Shown: positions 25,705-33,679 of the stretch, piece by piece
How the letters are laid out: the number at the start of each line of letters is the position of its first letter
Position numbering within the stretch: position 1 is the stretch's first letter
Assembly (NCBI GenBank): GCA_023408815.1
Contig: JAEYJO010000047.1
Coordinates: 124,001-188,000 of the forward strand
Source of the DNA: Bacillota bacterium
GTDB taxonomy: Bacteria; Bacillota; Clostridia; Lachnospirales; Lachnospiraceae
DNA length: 64,000 nucleotides
Direction of reading: 5' to 3'
Notes under the pieces: generated by a model
Seen by the model: only the letters and a program-made list of their open reading frames with translations
Databases searched by the model: none
Told to the model about the DNA's origin: nothing
Position numbers and translations under genes: made by a program

Positions 25705-26721
25705 ATGGCTGTTATGAAAGATGTTGCAAAACTTGCAGGAGTATCCGTATCAACAGTAAGTTTTGTGTTAAACGGGACAGCAAAAGAGCATAAGGTGGCG
25801 GACGGTACTGCCCTGAAAGTAGTAAAAGCCGCAAAACAACTTGGATATAAAATAAATTCCTCGGCTTGTGACACAAATGGAGTACATGTATGGCAGCCTA
25901 CTATTACCTTTTTTATGCCTGTGGATTCTGTATGGATGGATATGAATGTCATTATTGCAAGCATCAATAAGCACAGAAAGCAAACAGGACGCGATTATAA
26001 TCTTTTACTGTGTCCATATGAAAAAGATCATTTGAAGGATAAGCTCGAAACAGTGCAGCGGTCTGCCTATGATTCGGCGGTAATCAGTATCGAAAGTGAG
26101 ACTGATTTGAAAACTCTGGAAGAGCAGGCAGAAGACTTGCCCTTTGTAATATATAACTATATAAGTAAGAAGTATCCCAGCGTTTCCTACCTGGCTGATG
26201 AAGCAATTGAGAAAGCAGTAAAAATGATCGTTGCAAAAGGTTTCCGTAATCTGCTGGTGCTTTCAGGCAGTGACAGCTGGCAGCATGGAGACGAGTATCT
26301 CAATATGTTCATACGGTGCTGCAAGAACAGTGGAATCCATCTTTTAGAAGAGAACTTTATTGCTACGGAAAATACTATGATCGGAGGAGCCATCGGTGCA
26401 CGTCATATTTTAAATATGGAAACGAAACCGGAGGTTATCATATGTATGAACAGCACATTGGCTTTTGGCGCCATACCTCTTTTGGCGCGCAATCACTTTC
26501 TGATTCCCAGAGACGCCGAATTACTTTGCTTCGGCTCATCCGGAGACGCAGATCATATCGTGAATTATATTCCTTCCTTATCTATGATAGCAAGACCGAT
26601 TGATGAAATAACAATGAAGGCCTTTGATATTGCACTTCACCTGATGGAAGGTAAAGGTGCAGAACCGGTACACTATACGTATTCTTGCGACTTATTGCTA
26701 CACGACAGTTTTTCTTTATAA
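25705..26721 (+). CDS. LacI-family transcriptional regulator
   Basis: A 338-residue repressor-type protein. The N-terminal helix-turn-helix is textbook (MKDVAKLAGVSVSTVSFVLNG), followed by a hinge helix region and a periplasmic-binding-protein-like effector domain. The effector domain is rather divergent in its first half. The start is set at MAVMKDV because GGAGG at 25694-25698 lies six bases upstream; an ATG 15 bases earlier overlaps that site. It stands alone, divergent from the YesM gene and 150 bases before the iron-importer operon on the same strand. LacI proteins normally bind sugars, so it may control either the xyloside genes or a distant locus. Confidence 0.9.
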   Translation: MAVMKDVAKLAGVSVSTVSFVLNGTAKEHKVADGTALKVVKAAKQLGYKINSSACDTNGVHVWQPTITFFMPVDSVWMDMNVIIASINKHRKQTGRDYNLLLCPYEKDHLKDKLETVQRSAYDSAVISIESETDLKTLEEQAEDLPFVIYNYISKKYPSVSYLADEAIEKAVKMIVAKGFRNLLVLSGSDSWQHGDEYLNMFIRCCKNSGIHLLEENFIATENTMIGGAIGARHILNMETKPEVIICMNSTLAFGAIPLLARNHFLIPRDAELLCFGSSGDADHIVNYIPSLSMIARPIDEITMKAFDIALHLMEGKGAEPVHYTYSCDLLLHDSFSL

Positions 26722-26778
26722 GGTATATTGACGGAAAAAGTTGCCATTAAAAATATTTTAATAAATTTTAGTTTTTAG

Positions 26779-26807
26779 TTGACAGAATTCTCTTCATAAA
26801 GTATAAT
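26779..26807 (+). promoter_or_regulatory. Consensus sigma-A promoter of the iron-importer operon
   Basis: TTGACA (26779-26784), 17 bases, then TATAAT (26802-26807): a perfect match at both boxes. A promoter this strong with an inverted repeat across its start usually needs tight repression. Confidence 0.85.
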
Positions 26808-26847
26808 CCATTCTTAGTTAGGCGCATCTAACCATAAATGGATTATA
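26802..26847. promoter_or_regulatory. Nested palindrome over the iron-importer promoter start
   Basis: Outer arms TATAATCCATT (26802-26812) and AATGGATTATA (26837-26847) pair perfectly over 11 bases. Inner arms GTTAG (26817-26821) and CTAAC (26828-26832) flank GCGCAT. The structure begins in the -10 box and covers the transcription start, so it fits an operator and also a 5' hairpin in the mRNA. The inner GTTAG-N6-CTAAC recurs at 37225-37240. Confidence 0.65.
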
Positions 26848-26869
26848 TTTTATATAAAGGAGAGCAAAT

Positions 26870-28015
26870 ATGCATATGCGACAAAAAAAAATCAGATTAG
26901 GCCTTATGGCACTTTTAGCTATTACTACCGTTTTTACAGCCTGCGGCAGCAAGGCAACCGTTAATGAAATAACAGAAGAAACCAGCGATAATACAACGGT
27001 CGAGGAAGCCGCTGTTGAAGAAGCCGCTGTTGAAGAAGCTGCCGGAGAGGATACCTCTAAAGATACTGCTTCAGAGGAGGCTGCCGTTACATATCCTGTT
27101 ACTATCACACATGCTTTTGGTGAAACCGTTATCGAAAGCCAGCCGGAACGTATCGCGACCATATCCTGGGGTAATCAGGATGTCCCCCTCGCCTTGGGAG
27201 TTGTTCCCGTCGGAGTTTCAAAAGCGAATTTCGGAGCAGTTGATGAAAACGGACTTCTTTTCTGGACAGCTGATAAATATAAGGAACTCGGGGCAGAAGA
27301 GCCGGTGGTCTTTGATGACACAGACGGTCTGGATTATGAAGCGATCAGCGACACGGCACCGGACGTTATTTTAGCGGCATATTCCGGAATAACGCAGGAA
27401 GAATATGACTTACTAAGCCAGATAGCTCCTGTTATCGCATATCCTGAATACCCTTGGCAGACCTACTGGAGAGAACAGACTCTTCTGGATGCCAGAGGCA
27501 TGGGAAAAGAAGCGGAAGCAGAGGTGTTGATTGCCGAAACGGAAGAATTGATCGACACAAAAGTCGCCGAATATGAAAGCTTACAGGGCAAAACAGCTGC
27601 CTTCTTTTATTTTAATGCTTCCGACTTAGGCACCTTTTATATTTATCTGCCTACAGATCCGCGCGCATCCTATTTAATGGACCTCGGTTTTGAATTTCCC
27701 GAAAGTGTGCTTCAGTTAGCGGATGACCCCAGCGCATTTACCGTTACCATTAGTGCGGAGAATATTGATTCCTTAAAAGATATCGACATGATTGTTACAT
27801 ACGGTGACGATTCTGTACTTGAAGCCTTACAGGCAGACAGTCTGGTAGGACAGATACCGGCAGTTGCAGACGGAGCTTTGGTAATGCTCGATTCAACGAC
27901 AGCACTTACGGCATCTACTACTCCTTCCGTATTATCAATTCCGGCTACTATTGATGAATACCTTGCATTGTTAAATGAGGCGGCAGAAAAGGTAAATGAG
28001 AATATCCAAGAATAA
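26870..28015 (+). CDS. Ferric-siderophore-type ABC substrate-binding lipoprotein
   Basis: A 381-residue lipoprotein. The signal peptide ends in lipobox TVFTAC (Cys25). An acidic Ala/Glu-rich linker contains a short tandem repeat. A class III (FecB/FepB-like) binding domain starts at PVTITHAFGETVIESQPERIATISWGNQD, which is the typical opening of this family. It would deliver a ferric siderophore or related metal chelate to the FecCD-type permeases encoded next. AAGGAG lies eight bases before the start. The next gene begins inside its 3' end. Confidence 0.92.
   Translation: MHMRQKKIRLGLMALLAITTVFTACGSKATVNEITEETSDNTTVEEAAVEEAAVEEAAGEDTSKDTASEEAAVTYPVTITHAFGETVIESQPERIATISWGNQDVPLALGVVPVGVSKANFGAVDENGLLFWTADKYKELGAEEPVVFDDTDGLDYEAISDTAPDVILAAYSGITQEEYDLLSQIAPVIAYPEYPWQTYWREQTLLDARGMGKEAEAEVLIAETEELIDTKVAEYESLQGKTAAFFYFNASDLGTFYIYLPTDPRASYLMDLGFEFPESVLQLADDPSAFTVTISAENIDSLKDIDMIVTYGDDSVLEALQADSLVGQIPAVADGALVMLDSTTALTASTTPSVLSIPATIDEYLALLNEAAEKVNENIQE
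27005..27043 (+). repeat. 15-base tandem repeat in the lipoprotein linker
   Basis: Two identical 15-base units (GAAGCCGCTGTTGAA) and a partial third encode EAAVE repeats. Such repeats can change copy number by slippage in frame, lengthening or shortening the acidic linker. Confidence 0.75.
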
Positions 28016-28994
28016 AATTGTTATTATATTTAGTTCCATAGGTATCGTGTTATGCGGCCTGCTTTCGCTGGCGGTAGGCTCTCGAAATGTCCCGGTAAGC
28101 GATGTTCTTGCGGCACTTACCGGCGCAGGCGGAGATTCTTTTACGGTCAGTGTGGTGCAGGCAAGAATTCCAAGAATGGTCTTTGGCATAATAGCAGGAG
28201 GGGCACTCGGCGTATCGGGTGCCCTTATGCAGTCCATCACGAGAAATCCAATAGCAGATCCAAGTATACTGGGCGTAAATACCGGCGCTTCTTTATTTGT
28301 TGTATGCGGCATAGCATTTTTTAATATCAATTTACCGAATCAGTACATCTGGCTGGCGTTAATCGGAGCAGGAGCTACGGCTGTGTTTGTGTATGCAATT
28401 GCCGCTGTCGGAAACGGAGAGATTACACCAATTAAACTGGCCTTATCAGGCACCGCCACAAGCATTGCATTATCTTCTCTCGTCAATACGGTTATGCTGC
28501 CCAAATCACATGTTATGGACGCTTTTAGATTTTGGCAGGTAGGAAGCATAGGCGGTACCGGCTGGGAAGATATAAAAATTATGGCCCCATATCTGGCAAT
28601 AGGTTTCCTGATCGCCATCCTATTGATTCCCTCTTTGAATTCTCTCGCTCTGGGAGATGAGATAGCAACAAGTCTGGGAGCCAATATAAAACTGACTCGA
28701 GGATTAGGCGCTTTCGCAGGAGTACTGCTATGCGGTGCAACAACGGCTTTGGCAGGCCCCATTGGCTTTGTGGGCCTAATGATCCCTCATTTCATGCGGC
28801 TTATATTCGGTCCTGACTTAAAGTACATTATTCCTATGTCTGCAATCGGCGGAGCGGGGCTTTTAATTGTATCCGATGTAATTGGGCGGGTAATCGGAAG
28901 CCCCGGAGAGCTTGAGGTAGGAATCGTAACAGCCTTCTTGGGTGCCCCATTCTTTATTATGATTGCCCGGAAAGCGAAGGTGAACTCTATATGA
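27996..28994 (+). CDS. FecCD-type iron-chelate permease
   Basis: A 332-residue integral membrane protein with about nine or ten membrane segments, from the BtuC/FecCD family. Family features include RIPRMVFGIIAGGALGVSGALMQ near the N-terminus, NPIADPSILGVN, and GPIGFVGLMIPHFMR near residue 250. It forms the channel with the second permease. It starts 20 bases inside the lipoprotein gene and overlaps the next gene by four bases, which indicates translational coupling of the whole operon. Confidence 0.95.
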   Translation: MRISKNKIVIIFSSIGIVLCGLLSLAVGSRNVPVSDVLAALTGAGGDSFTVSVVQARIPRMVFGIIAGGALGVSGALMQSITRNPIADPSILGVNTGASLFVVCGIAFFNINLPNQYIWLALIGAGATAVFVYAIAAVGNGEITPIKLALSGTATSIALSSLVNTVMLPKSHVMDAFRFWQVGSIGGTGWEDIKIMAPYLAIGFLIAILLIPSLNSLALGDEIATSLGANIKLTRGLGAFAGVLLCGATTALAGPIGFVGLMIPHFMRLIFGPDLKYIIPMSAIGGAGLLIVSDVIGRVIGSPGELEVGIVTAFLGAPFFIMIARKAKVNSI

Positions 28995-30031
28995 TATCGA
29001 ATTCCACAAAAAATTTAATAATGAGCGGGTACCATAGGAGACGCCGCCGGCATATCGTGGCAGTTACTGTCCTGCTTTTTCTTATTTTTTTCCTGTCGAT
29101 ATTCATGCTTATATACGGAAATACGATTTATTCTCTGGATGTGGTATGCCGGGTATTAAACGGAGAAGAAATAGAAGGTGCGGTATTTACGATAAAAACA
29201 CTGCGGCTGCCTAGAATGCTCACCGGCATTTTAGCGGGTATGGCATTTGGCATGGCAGGAAATACTTTTCAGACTTTGCTCAGAAACGATTTGGCGAGCC
29301 CTGATATTATAGGCGTCACCGCCGGTTCCGGTTTCGCCGCCGTTTTCTGTATTTTAGTACTTCATATGAGCGGTGAAGCTGTGTCCGTTATCTCGCTTAT
29401 AGCGGGTCTTGCTGTAGCCGTCAGCATCTACTTGCTGTCACAGGGAAAAAGCTTTTCCAAGGTCCGTTTGATTCTTATTGGTATCGGAATCCAGGCAATG
29501 TTGAGGGCCGGAATATCCTTTGTCTTACTGAAAGGAGCCCAATATGACGTAGCAACTGCCCTCCGCTGGCTGAACGGGAGCTTAAACGGCGTTCAGATGG
29601 AGGGGGTACCGGGTTTGTTTGCGGTAGTCATCATTGGGGGCTTTGTGCTCACATTATTTGGGAGACATCTGAAAGTGATGCAGCTGGGAGATGAATCTGC
29701 CACCACCATGGGAGTAAAGGTAAATATAATGTATCTGATACTTATATTGGGATCCGTATTCTTAGTTGCATTTGCCACTTCTATCACAGGTCCCATTGCC
29801 TCTGTGGCATTTTTGTCAGGCCCTATTGCATCCAGATTGGTTGGAAAAAGCGGGGTAAATACAATATCTGCCGGTCTGGTAGGCGCATTGCTCGTACTTG
29901 CCGCGGATTTGGTGGGACAGTATGCTTTAGGAACAAGATATCCGGCAGGTGTTATTACTGGCGTATTAGGAGCTCCTTATATGCTGTTTTTATTGGTGCG
30001 GGTTAATAGCAAAGGAGGAAATGGAACATGA
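28991..30031 (+). CDS. Second FecCD-type iron-chelate permease
   Basis: A 346-residue permease of the same family, with a longer basic N-terminus (YHRRRRRHIVAV) before the first membrane segment. Motifs include LRLPRMLTGILAGMAFGMAG, NDLASPDIIGVT and GPIASVAFLSGPIASRL. Overlap with the flanking genes is ATGA on both sides. The two permeases are unequal in sequence, so the channel is a heterodimer. Confidence 0.95.
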   Translation: MISNSTKNLIMSGYHRRRRRHIVAVTVLLFLIFFLSIFMLIYGNTIYSLDVVCRVLNGEEIEGAVFTIKTLRLPRMLTGILAGMAFGMAGNTFQTLLRNDLASPDIIGVTAGSGFAAVFCILVLHMSGEAVSVISLIAGLAVAVSIYLLSQGKSFSKVRLILIGIGIQAMLRAGISFVLLKGAQYDVATALRWLNGSLNGVQMEGVPGLFAVVIIGGFVLTLFGRHLKVMQLGDESATTMGVKVNIMYLILILGSVFLVAFATSITGPIASVAFLSGPIASRLVGKSGVNTISAGLVGALLVLAADLVGQYALGTRYPAGVITGVLGAPYMLFLLVRVNSKGGNGT

Positions 30032-30822
30032 AAGAACATTTATTGTCGACAGAAAAGGTGATTGCCGGTTATGACAAAAAGATTATTATAGATGGGATAG
30101 ATATTTGCGTTCCAAGCAATAAAATCAGCGTTATAATCGGAGGGAACGGAAGCGGAAAATCTACATTATTAAAAACTCTGTCAAGATTGATCAAACCGGA
30201 AGGCGGAAATATTGTATTGGACGGCAAGAAGATAGAATCTTATCCATCAAAGCAGCTGGCACAAACCTTAGGGCTGCTGCCTCAGTCTCCGGTAGTTCCG
30301 GAAGGTATTACAGTATTTGATCTGGTTTGCCGGGGAAGGTTTCCTTACCGCACTATAATGAAAAGCATGAGTAAAAGTGATTACGATGCTGCCTTGGAAG
30401 CTCTTGAAGTTATGGGTATAGCAGAACTTGCTAATCATAGTGTAGATAAGCTTTCAGGAGGACAGCGGCAAAGAGTATGGATTGCACTGGCTCTCGCTCA
30501 GCAGACGGATATTCTGCTTTTGGATGAACCGACTACATTCCTGGATATTGCTTATCAGGTGGAAATTTTAGACTTGCTGACAGAACTGAACAAGACAAGG
30601 GGCATTACTATCGTAATGGTATTGCATGATATCAATCTGTCTGCAAGATATGCGGATTATCTGTTTGCAATCCGTCAGGGAAGGCTGATCGTAGAGGGAA
30701 CTCCGACCGAGGTCATTTCGCCCGAATTAATAAAAGATATTTTTGGACTCGACTGCTGCGTAATGAATGATCCGGTTTCAAATTCCCCCCTTGTTATACC
30801 AATCGGAAAGTATCACCGCTGA
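30028..30822 (+). CDS. Iron-chelate ABC transporter ATPase (FhuC/FecE-like)
   Basis: A 264-residue ATPase powering the iron-chelate importer. The Walker A motif is GGNGSGKST (38-46), the Q loop follows in LGLLPQSPV, the signature is LSGGQRQRVWIALAL and Walker B is ILLLDEPTTFLD. A switch His lies in VMVLHDINLSARY. The C-terminal tail is of the FepC/FhuC type. Its last ten bases overlap the 3' end of the convergent ECF ATPase gene, and no terminator separates them, so transcripts from the two operons probably run into each other. Confidence 0.95.
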   Translation: MKEHLLSTEKVIAGYDKKIIIDGIDICVPSNKISVIIGGNGSGKSTLLKTLSRLIKPEGGNIVLDGKKIESYPSKQLAQTLGLLPQSPVVPEGITVFDLVCRGRFPYRTIMKSMSKSDYDAALEALEVMGIAELANHSVDKLSGGQRQRVWIALALAQQTDILLLDEPTTFLDIAYQVEILDLLTELNKTRGITIVMVLHDINLSARYADYLFAIRQGRLIVEGTPTEVISPELIKDIFGLDCCVMNDPVSNSPLVIPIGKYHR

Positions 30823-32279
30823 ATACAAAAATATTCGGACACATATTGCTGGGTTTTCTCGTTCCAAGATCCACTGCGGACAACCTTTCCGCCATCCATG
30901 AAAATGAAATAATCACAACAGGCAGCTACCAATTCAGGATCGTGCGTGATGATAAACTGTGTCTTTCCCATCTCCGCTAACTTGTATATGCTATTTGCCA
31001 CTTCCTTCATATGGCGATAATCAAGCCCGCTGGTTGGTTCGTCGAATACAATAATCTCTTTATGAGACGCTATGGCTCCCGCAATCGCCACTCGTTGACG
31101 CTGCCCCCCTGATAACGACATAGGATGTACCTCTTTATAGTCCAGCAAGTCAAGTTCCGATAAAATACTTTCGGCAGTAGCCTGCCGGTTTTCTGACAGA
31201 ATATCTAAGCCTAACAGTACTTCATCCATGACGCTTTCGGAAAACAACTGGTGGTTTACATCCTGCATCACCATATAGCACAATCGGATACGCTGCTTGT
31301 TATTGTACGTCCTTCCATTATAGTAAAGCGTTCCCTCCGAATTTTTCACCAGTCCGCAAAGGGTTCGTGCAAATGTTGTTTTTCCCGCACCATTGTTTCC
31401 CAAAACGGCAACTATAGCCCCCTTTGGAATTCTCAAGCGGGAAACATCCAATACTTTTATTTTCTTAAAAGCGCATTGAAATCCATAAAATTCTACATTT
31501 TCCGGCTCTGCCCGTTTCAAGGTGCATGTTGGCGCAAAGGCAACAGGCGCACGTAAACCCATGTCATGGAGCTCAGTTACAGACCTTTCCCAAAACCGTT
31601 CTGCCTTCAAGTCCTGTGCGATTCTCCCGGCTTGAAAGAATAAAACCCGATCCACAATGCCACGCAGCCATCCAAGGCGGTGCTCCGCGATCACGATGGT
31701 TTTTCCCTGTGCCTTCCACGAAAGAAGAATTGTCCGCAAATCTTGTATTGTCCTGATATCGAGATTGGAAGAAGGTTCGTCCAGAACAAATATATCCGGT
31801 ACCAATGCACCTACGCAAGCGCAGGCGATTTTCTGTTTTTCGCCGCCTGAAAGGGCAAACAAGCTTTTTCCCAGCAGATTTTCGATACCGAGAGACGCTA
31901 CTGTAGTATCGAACCGAGCTAAAATATCCGCCTTATTCATTCCGATATTCTCACAGGCAAATATGATTTCGGTATCTGTCTGCAATGTATAAAATTGAGA
32001 TTTTGGATTCTGAAAAACAGAACCCACATATGGTGCCAGCTTGTATAACTCAACCTCTTGAATATCCCAGCCTTCGACAAGCGCCGTTCCATCCAATCGG
32101 CCCTCGTAATACGAAGGAATCAACCCGTTGACAATCCTGCCAAACGTGGTTTTCCCGCTGCCTGATTCTCCGCACAGAAGTACGATTTGACCCTTGGGTA
32201 TCAAGGCGTGTACATGCGTAATGGCAGTACCGCTTATAGCATTTTCATAAGTATAAGAAACATTTTCAAACTGAATCAA
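30813..32279 (-). CDS. ECF-transporter double ABC ATPase
   Basis: A 488-residue fusion of two ABC ATPase domains, the EcfA/EcfA' arrangement in one chain. P-loops are CGESGSGKTT (near 36) and LGNNGAGKTT (near 300). Signatures are LSGGEKQK and LSGGQRQR. Walker B motifs are FVLDEPSSNLD and IVFDEPTSGLD. It powers uptake with the T and S proteins encoded upstream. It is the last gene of the TetR-linked operon and converges on the iron ATPase gene with overlapping stops. Confidence 0.93.
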   Translation of the reverse strand: MIQFENVSYTYENAISGTAITHVHALIPKGQIVLLCGESGSGKTTFGRIVNGLIPSYYEGRLDGTALVEGWDIQEVELYKLAPYVGSVFQNPKSQFYTLQTDTEIIFACENIGMNKADILARFDTTVASLGIENLLGKSLFALSGGEKQKIACACVGALVPDIFVLDEPSSNLDIRTIQDLRTILLSWKAQGKTIVIAEHRLGWLRGIVDRVLFFQAGRIAQDLKAERFWERSVTELHDMGLRAPVAFAPTCTLKRAEPENVEFYGFQCAFKKIKVLDVSRLRIPKGAIVAVLGNNGAGKTTFARTLCGLVKNSEGTLYYNGRTYNNKQRIRLCYMVMQDVNHQLFSESVMDEVLLGLDILSENRQATAESILSELDLLDYKEVHPMSLSGGQRQRVAIAGAIASHKEIIVFDEPTSGLDYRHMKEVANSIYKLAEMGKTQFIITHDPELVAACCDYFIFMDGGKVVRSGSWNEKTQQYVSEYFCIQR

Positions 32280-32305
32280 TTTTTCACCGCCTTACACTGC
32301 GTAGT

Positions 32306-33040
32306 TTACCATCCCATTACAACGGATAGAACAAATATGACGACGACAGCCAAACAAAAAACAAAAACAATGATATCCTGCCAGTGGAAGCCGGTGGGAC
32401 ACATGTTTGTGCGCGGTGTCGGCGCATTCAGACCTCGCGTTAATGCAGAGGCCGATAACTCATTTCCGATGGAAACCAGTCCTGTCAAAAGCGGAACCAT
32501 CCGATATTCCAGCATCTCCAAAGGATTGCGCCATGAACCTACCTCTCGGAGTCTCATAGCATCACGTATGGCTGCATATTCCTCACGTATCGTAGGAAAG
32601 AAGCGAAACATAACGGAAACCGGAATTGTAAATTTTTTAGAAATATGAAGGCCGTCCATAGCCGCAACAAACTCGCTTACTGTAGTGGTCACTATCAGAA
32701 AGCTGAACATGGACATGCCTGGCAATATCTTGGTGAATATGGCAACGATTCCGGTAAAGAAGAGGTTCACCACCGGCGGTGCGTAAGGCATGAGCAACGG
32801 CGGTACTGTCATCGAGATGAGATACATCGCTGCATAGTAAACAGATAGTAAAGGTTTTTTCAATATAATAAAGGAAATTAGTGGGATCACAGCAAGGCAA
32901 GGCAATACAAATTGCATGATCCCGACGTTGCTGCCGGCAAATGTGACCGAAGATACCGTAAGGCAGAGCAAAATTTTTGTGCGCGGATCCAGATACATCT
33001 GCCTTGCTGTAGGGCGCATGTTTCGTAATACTGTTTCCAT
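32306..33040 (-). CDS. ECF-transporter transmembrane (T) component, CbiQ family
   Basis: A 244-residue membrane protein with about five membrane segments. It carries the two coupling motifs of EcfT proteins: AIRDAMRLREVG (Arg-rich coupling helix, near residue 165) and SASALTRGLNAP (near 209). It starts one base from the end of the S-component gene (overlap at 33040). With the S component and the double ATPase it makes a dedicated ECF importer. Confidence 0.9.
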   Translation of the reverse strand: METVLRNMRPTARQMYLDPRTKILLCLTVSSVTFAGSNVGIMQFVLPCLAVIPLISFIILKKPLLSVYYAAMYLISMTVPPLLMPYAPPVVNLFFTGIVAIFTKILPGMSMFSFLIVTTTVSEFVAAMDGLHISKKFTIPVSVMFRFFPTIREEYAAIRDAMRLREVGSWRNPLEMLEYRMVPLLTGLVSIGNELSASALTRGLNAPTPRTNMCPTGFHWQDIIVFVFCLAVVVIFVLSVVMGW

Positions 33041-33642
33041 TAAACCAACCCGCTTTTCACAAAATGTTTATTAAGAACAGCCTTGCCCAAAAGACCGCCA
33101 AGCAGACCGCCCACAAAAGCAGAAAGGAAAATTACCGGCAGATACCACCAGTTTTCATAATATCCCATCATCATATTTGTGTATTCGGCTCCGTATGTGG
33201 CTGCCCTTTCCGCAATATATTCCGCACTGGCAAACAGCATTTGAAGAACGTTGGCGTTTGCGCCGACACTTATCATAGCAAAGGCTAAAATGGCCATATT
33301 GACGCTCTGATATCGTCCCAATCGCAAAATCAGCTCCGCAATCAGTGCGCAGATGGTCCCAAAGACCAACGTATAGATTCCCACTCCGGCCAACAAAAGA
33401 AAAGTACCATAAACAACACAGGTGATGAATATCATTCCAGGCTTTTTGATCTTGGTAAAGTAAAGCATCATAGGAGTTCCTAAAATAAGGGAGCTGACAA
33501 ATGGGATAAGCGTGCTCACAACAGGAATTAGTCCAAGGGCAAAAGCGACAAGAAGATTAATCACAAAATATACTGCTGTAAAAATTCCTACATTCATCAA
33601 ATCTTTTCCGTCTAAACGGTTGGTGCCTTTTTGTTTTCTCAT
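33040..33642 (-). CDS. ECF-transporter substrate (S) component, MptD/Trep_Strep family
   Basis: A 200-residue membrane protein with about six segments. It starts with a basic N-terminus and DLMNVGIFTAVYFVINLL, typical of the MptD/Trep_Strep group of S components. The substrate of this group has not been settled. The middle motif GTPMMLYFTKIKKPG and a GGLLGGLLGKAVLNKH tail also match that group. It lies between the paired ABC proteins and the T component. The neighbours suggest a metallophore, a metal or a cofactor, but this is inference. Confidence 0.88.
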   Translation of the reverse strand: MRKQKGTNRLDGKDLMNVGIFTAVYFVINLLVAFALGLIPVVSTLIPFVSSLILGTPMMLYFTKIKKPGMIFITCVVYGTFLLLAGVGIYTLVFGTICALIAELILRLGRYQSVNMAILAFAMISVGANANVLQMLFASAEYIAERAATYGAEYTNMMMGYYENWWYLPVIFLSAFVGGLLGGLLGKAVLNKHFVKSGLV

Positions 33643-33679
33643 TTTGTATAGTTCCTTTCTGAAAAGAGCTTCTTATTGT

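Noticed and set aside
26802..26847. Fur box in front of the iron-importer operon
   Set aside because: No match to the GATAATGATAATCATTATC pattern; the inverted repeat is GTTAG-N6-CTAAC with different outer arms.
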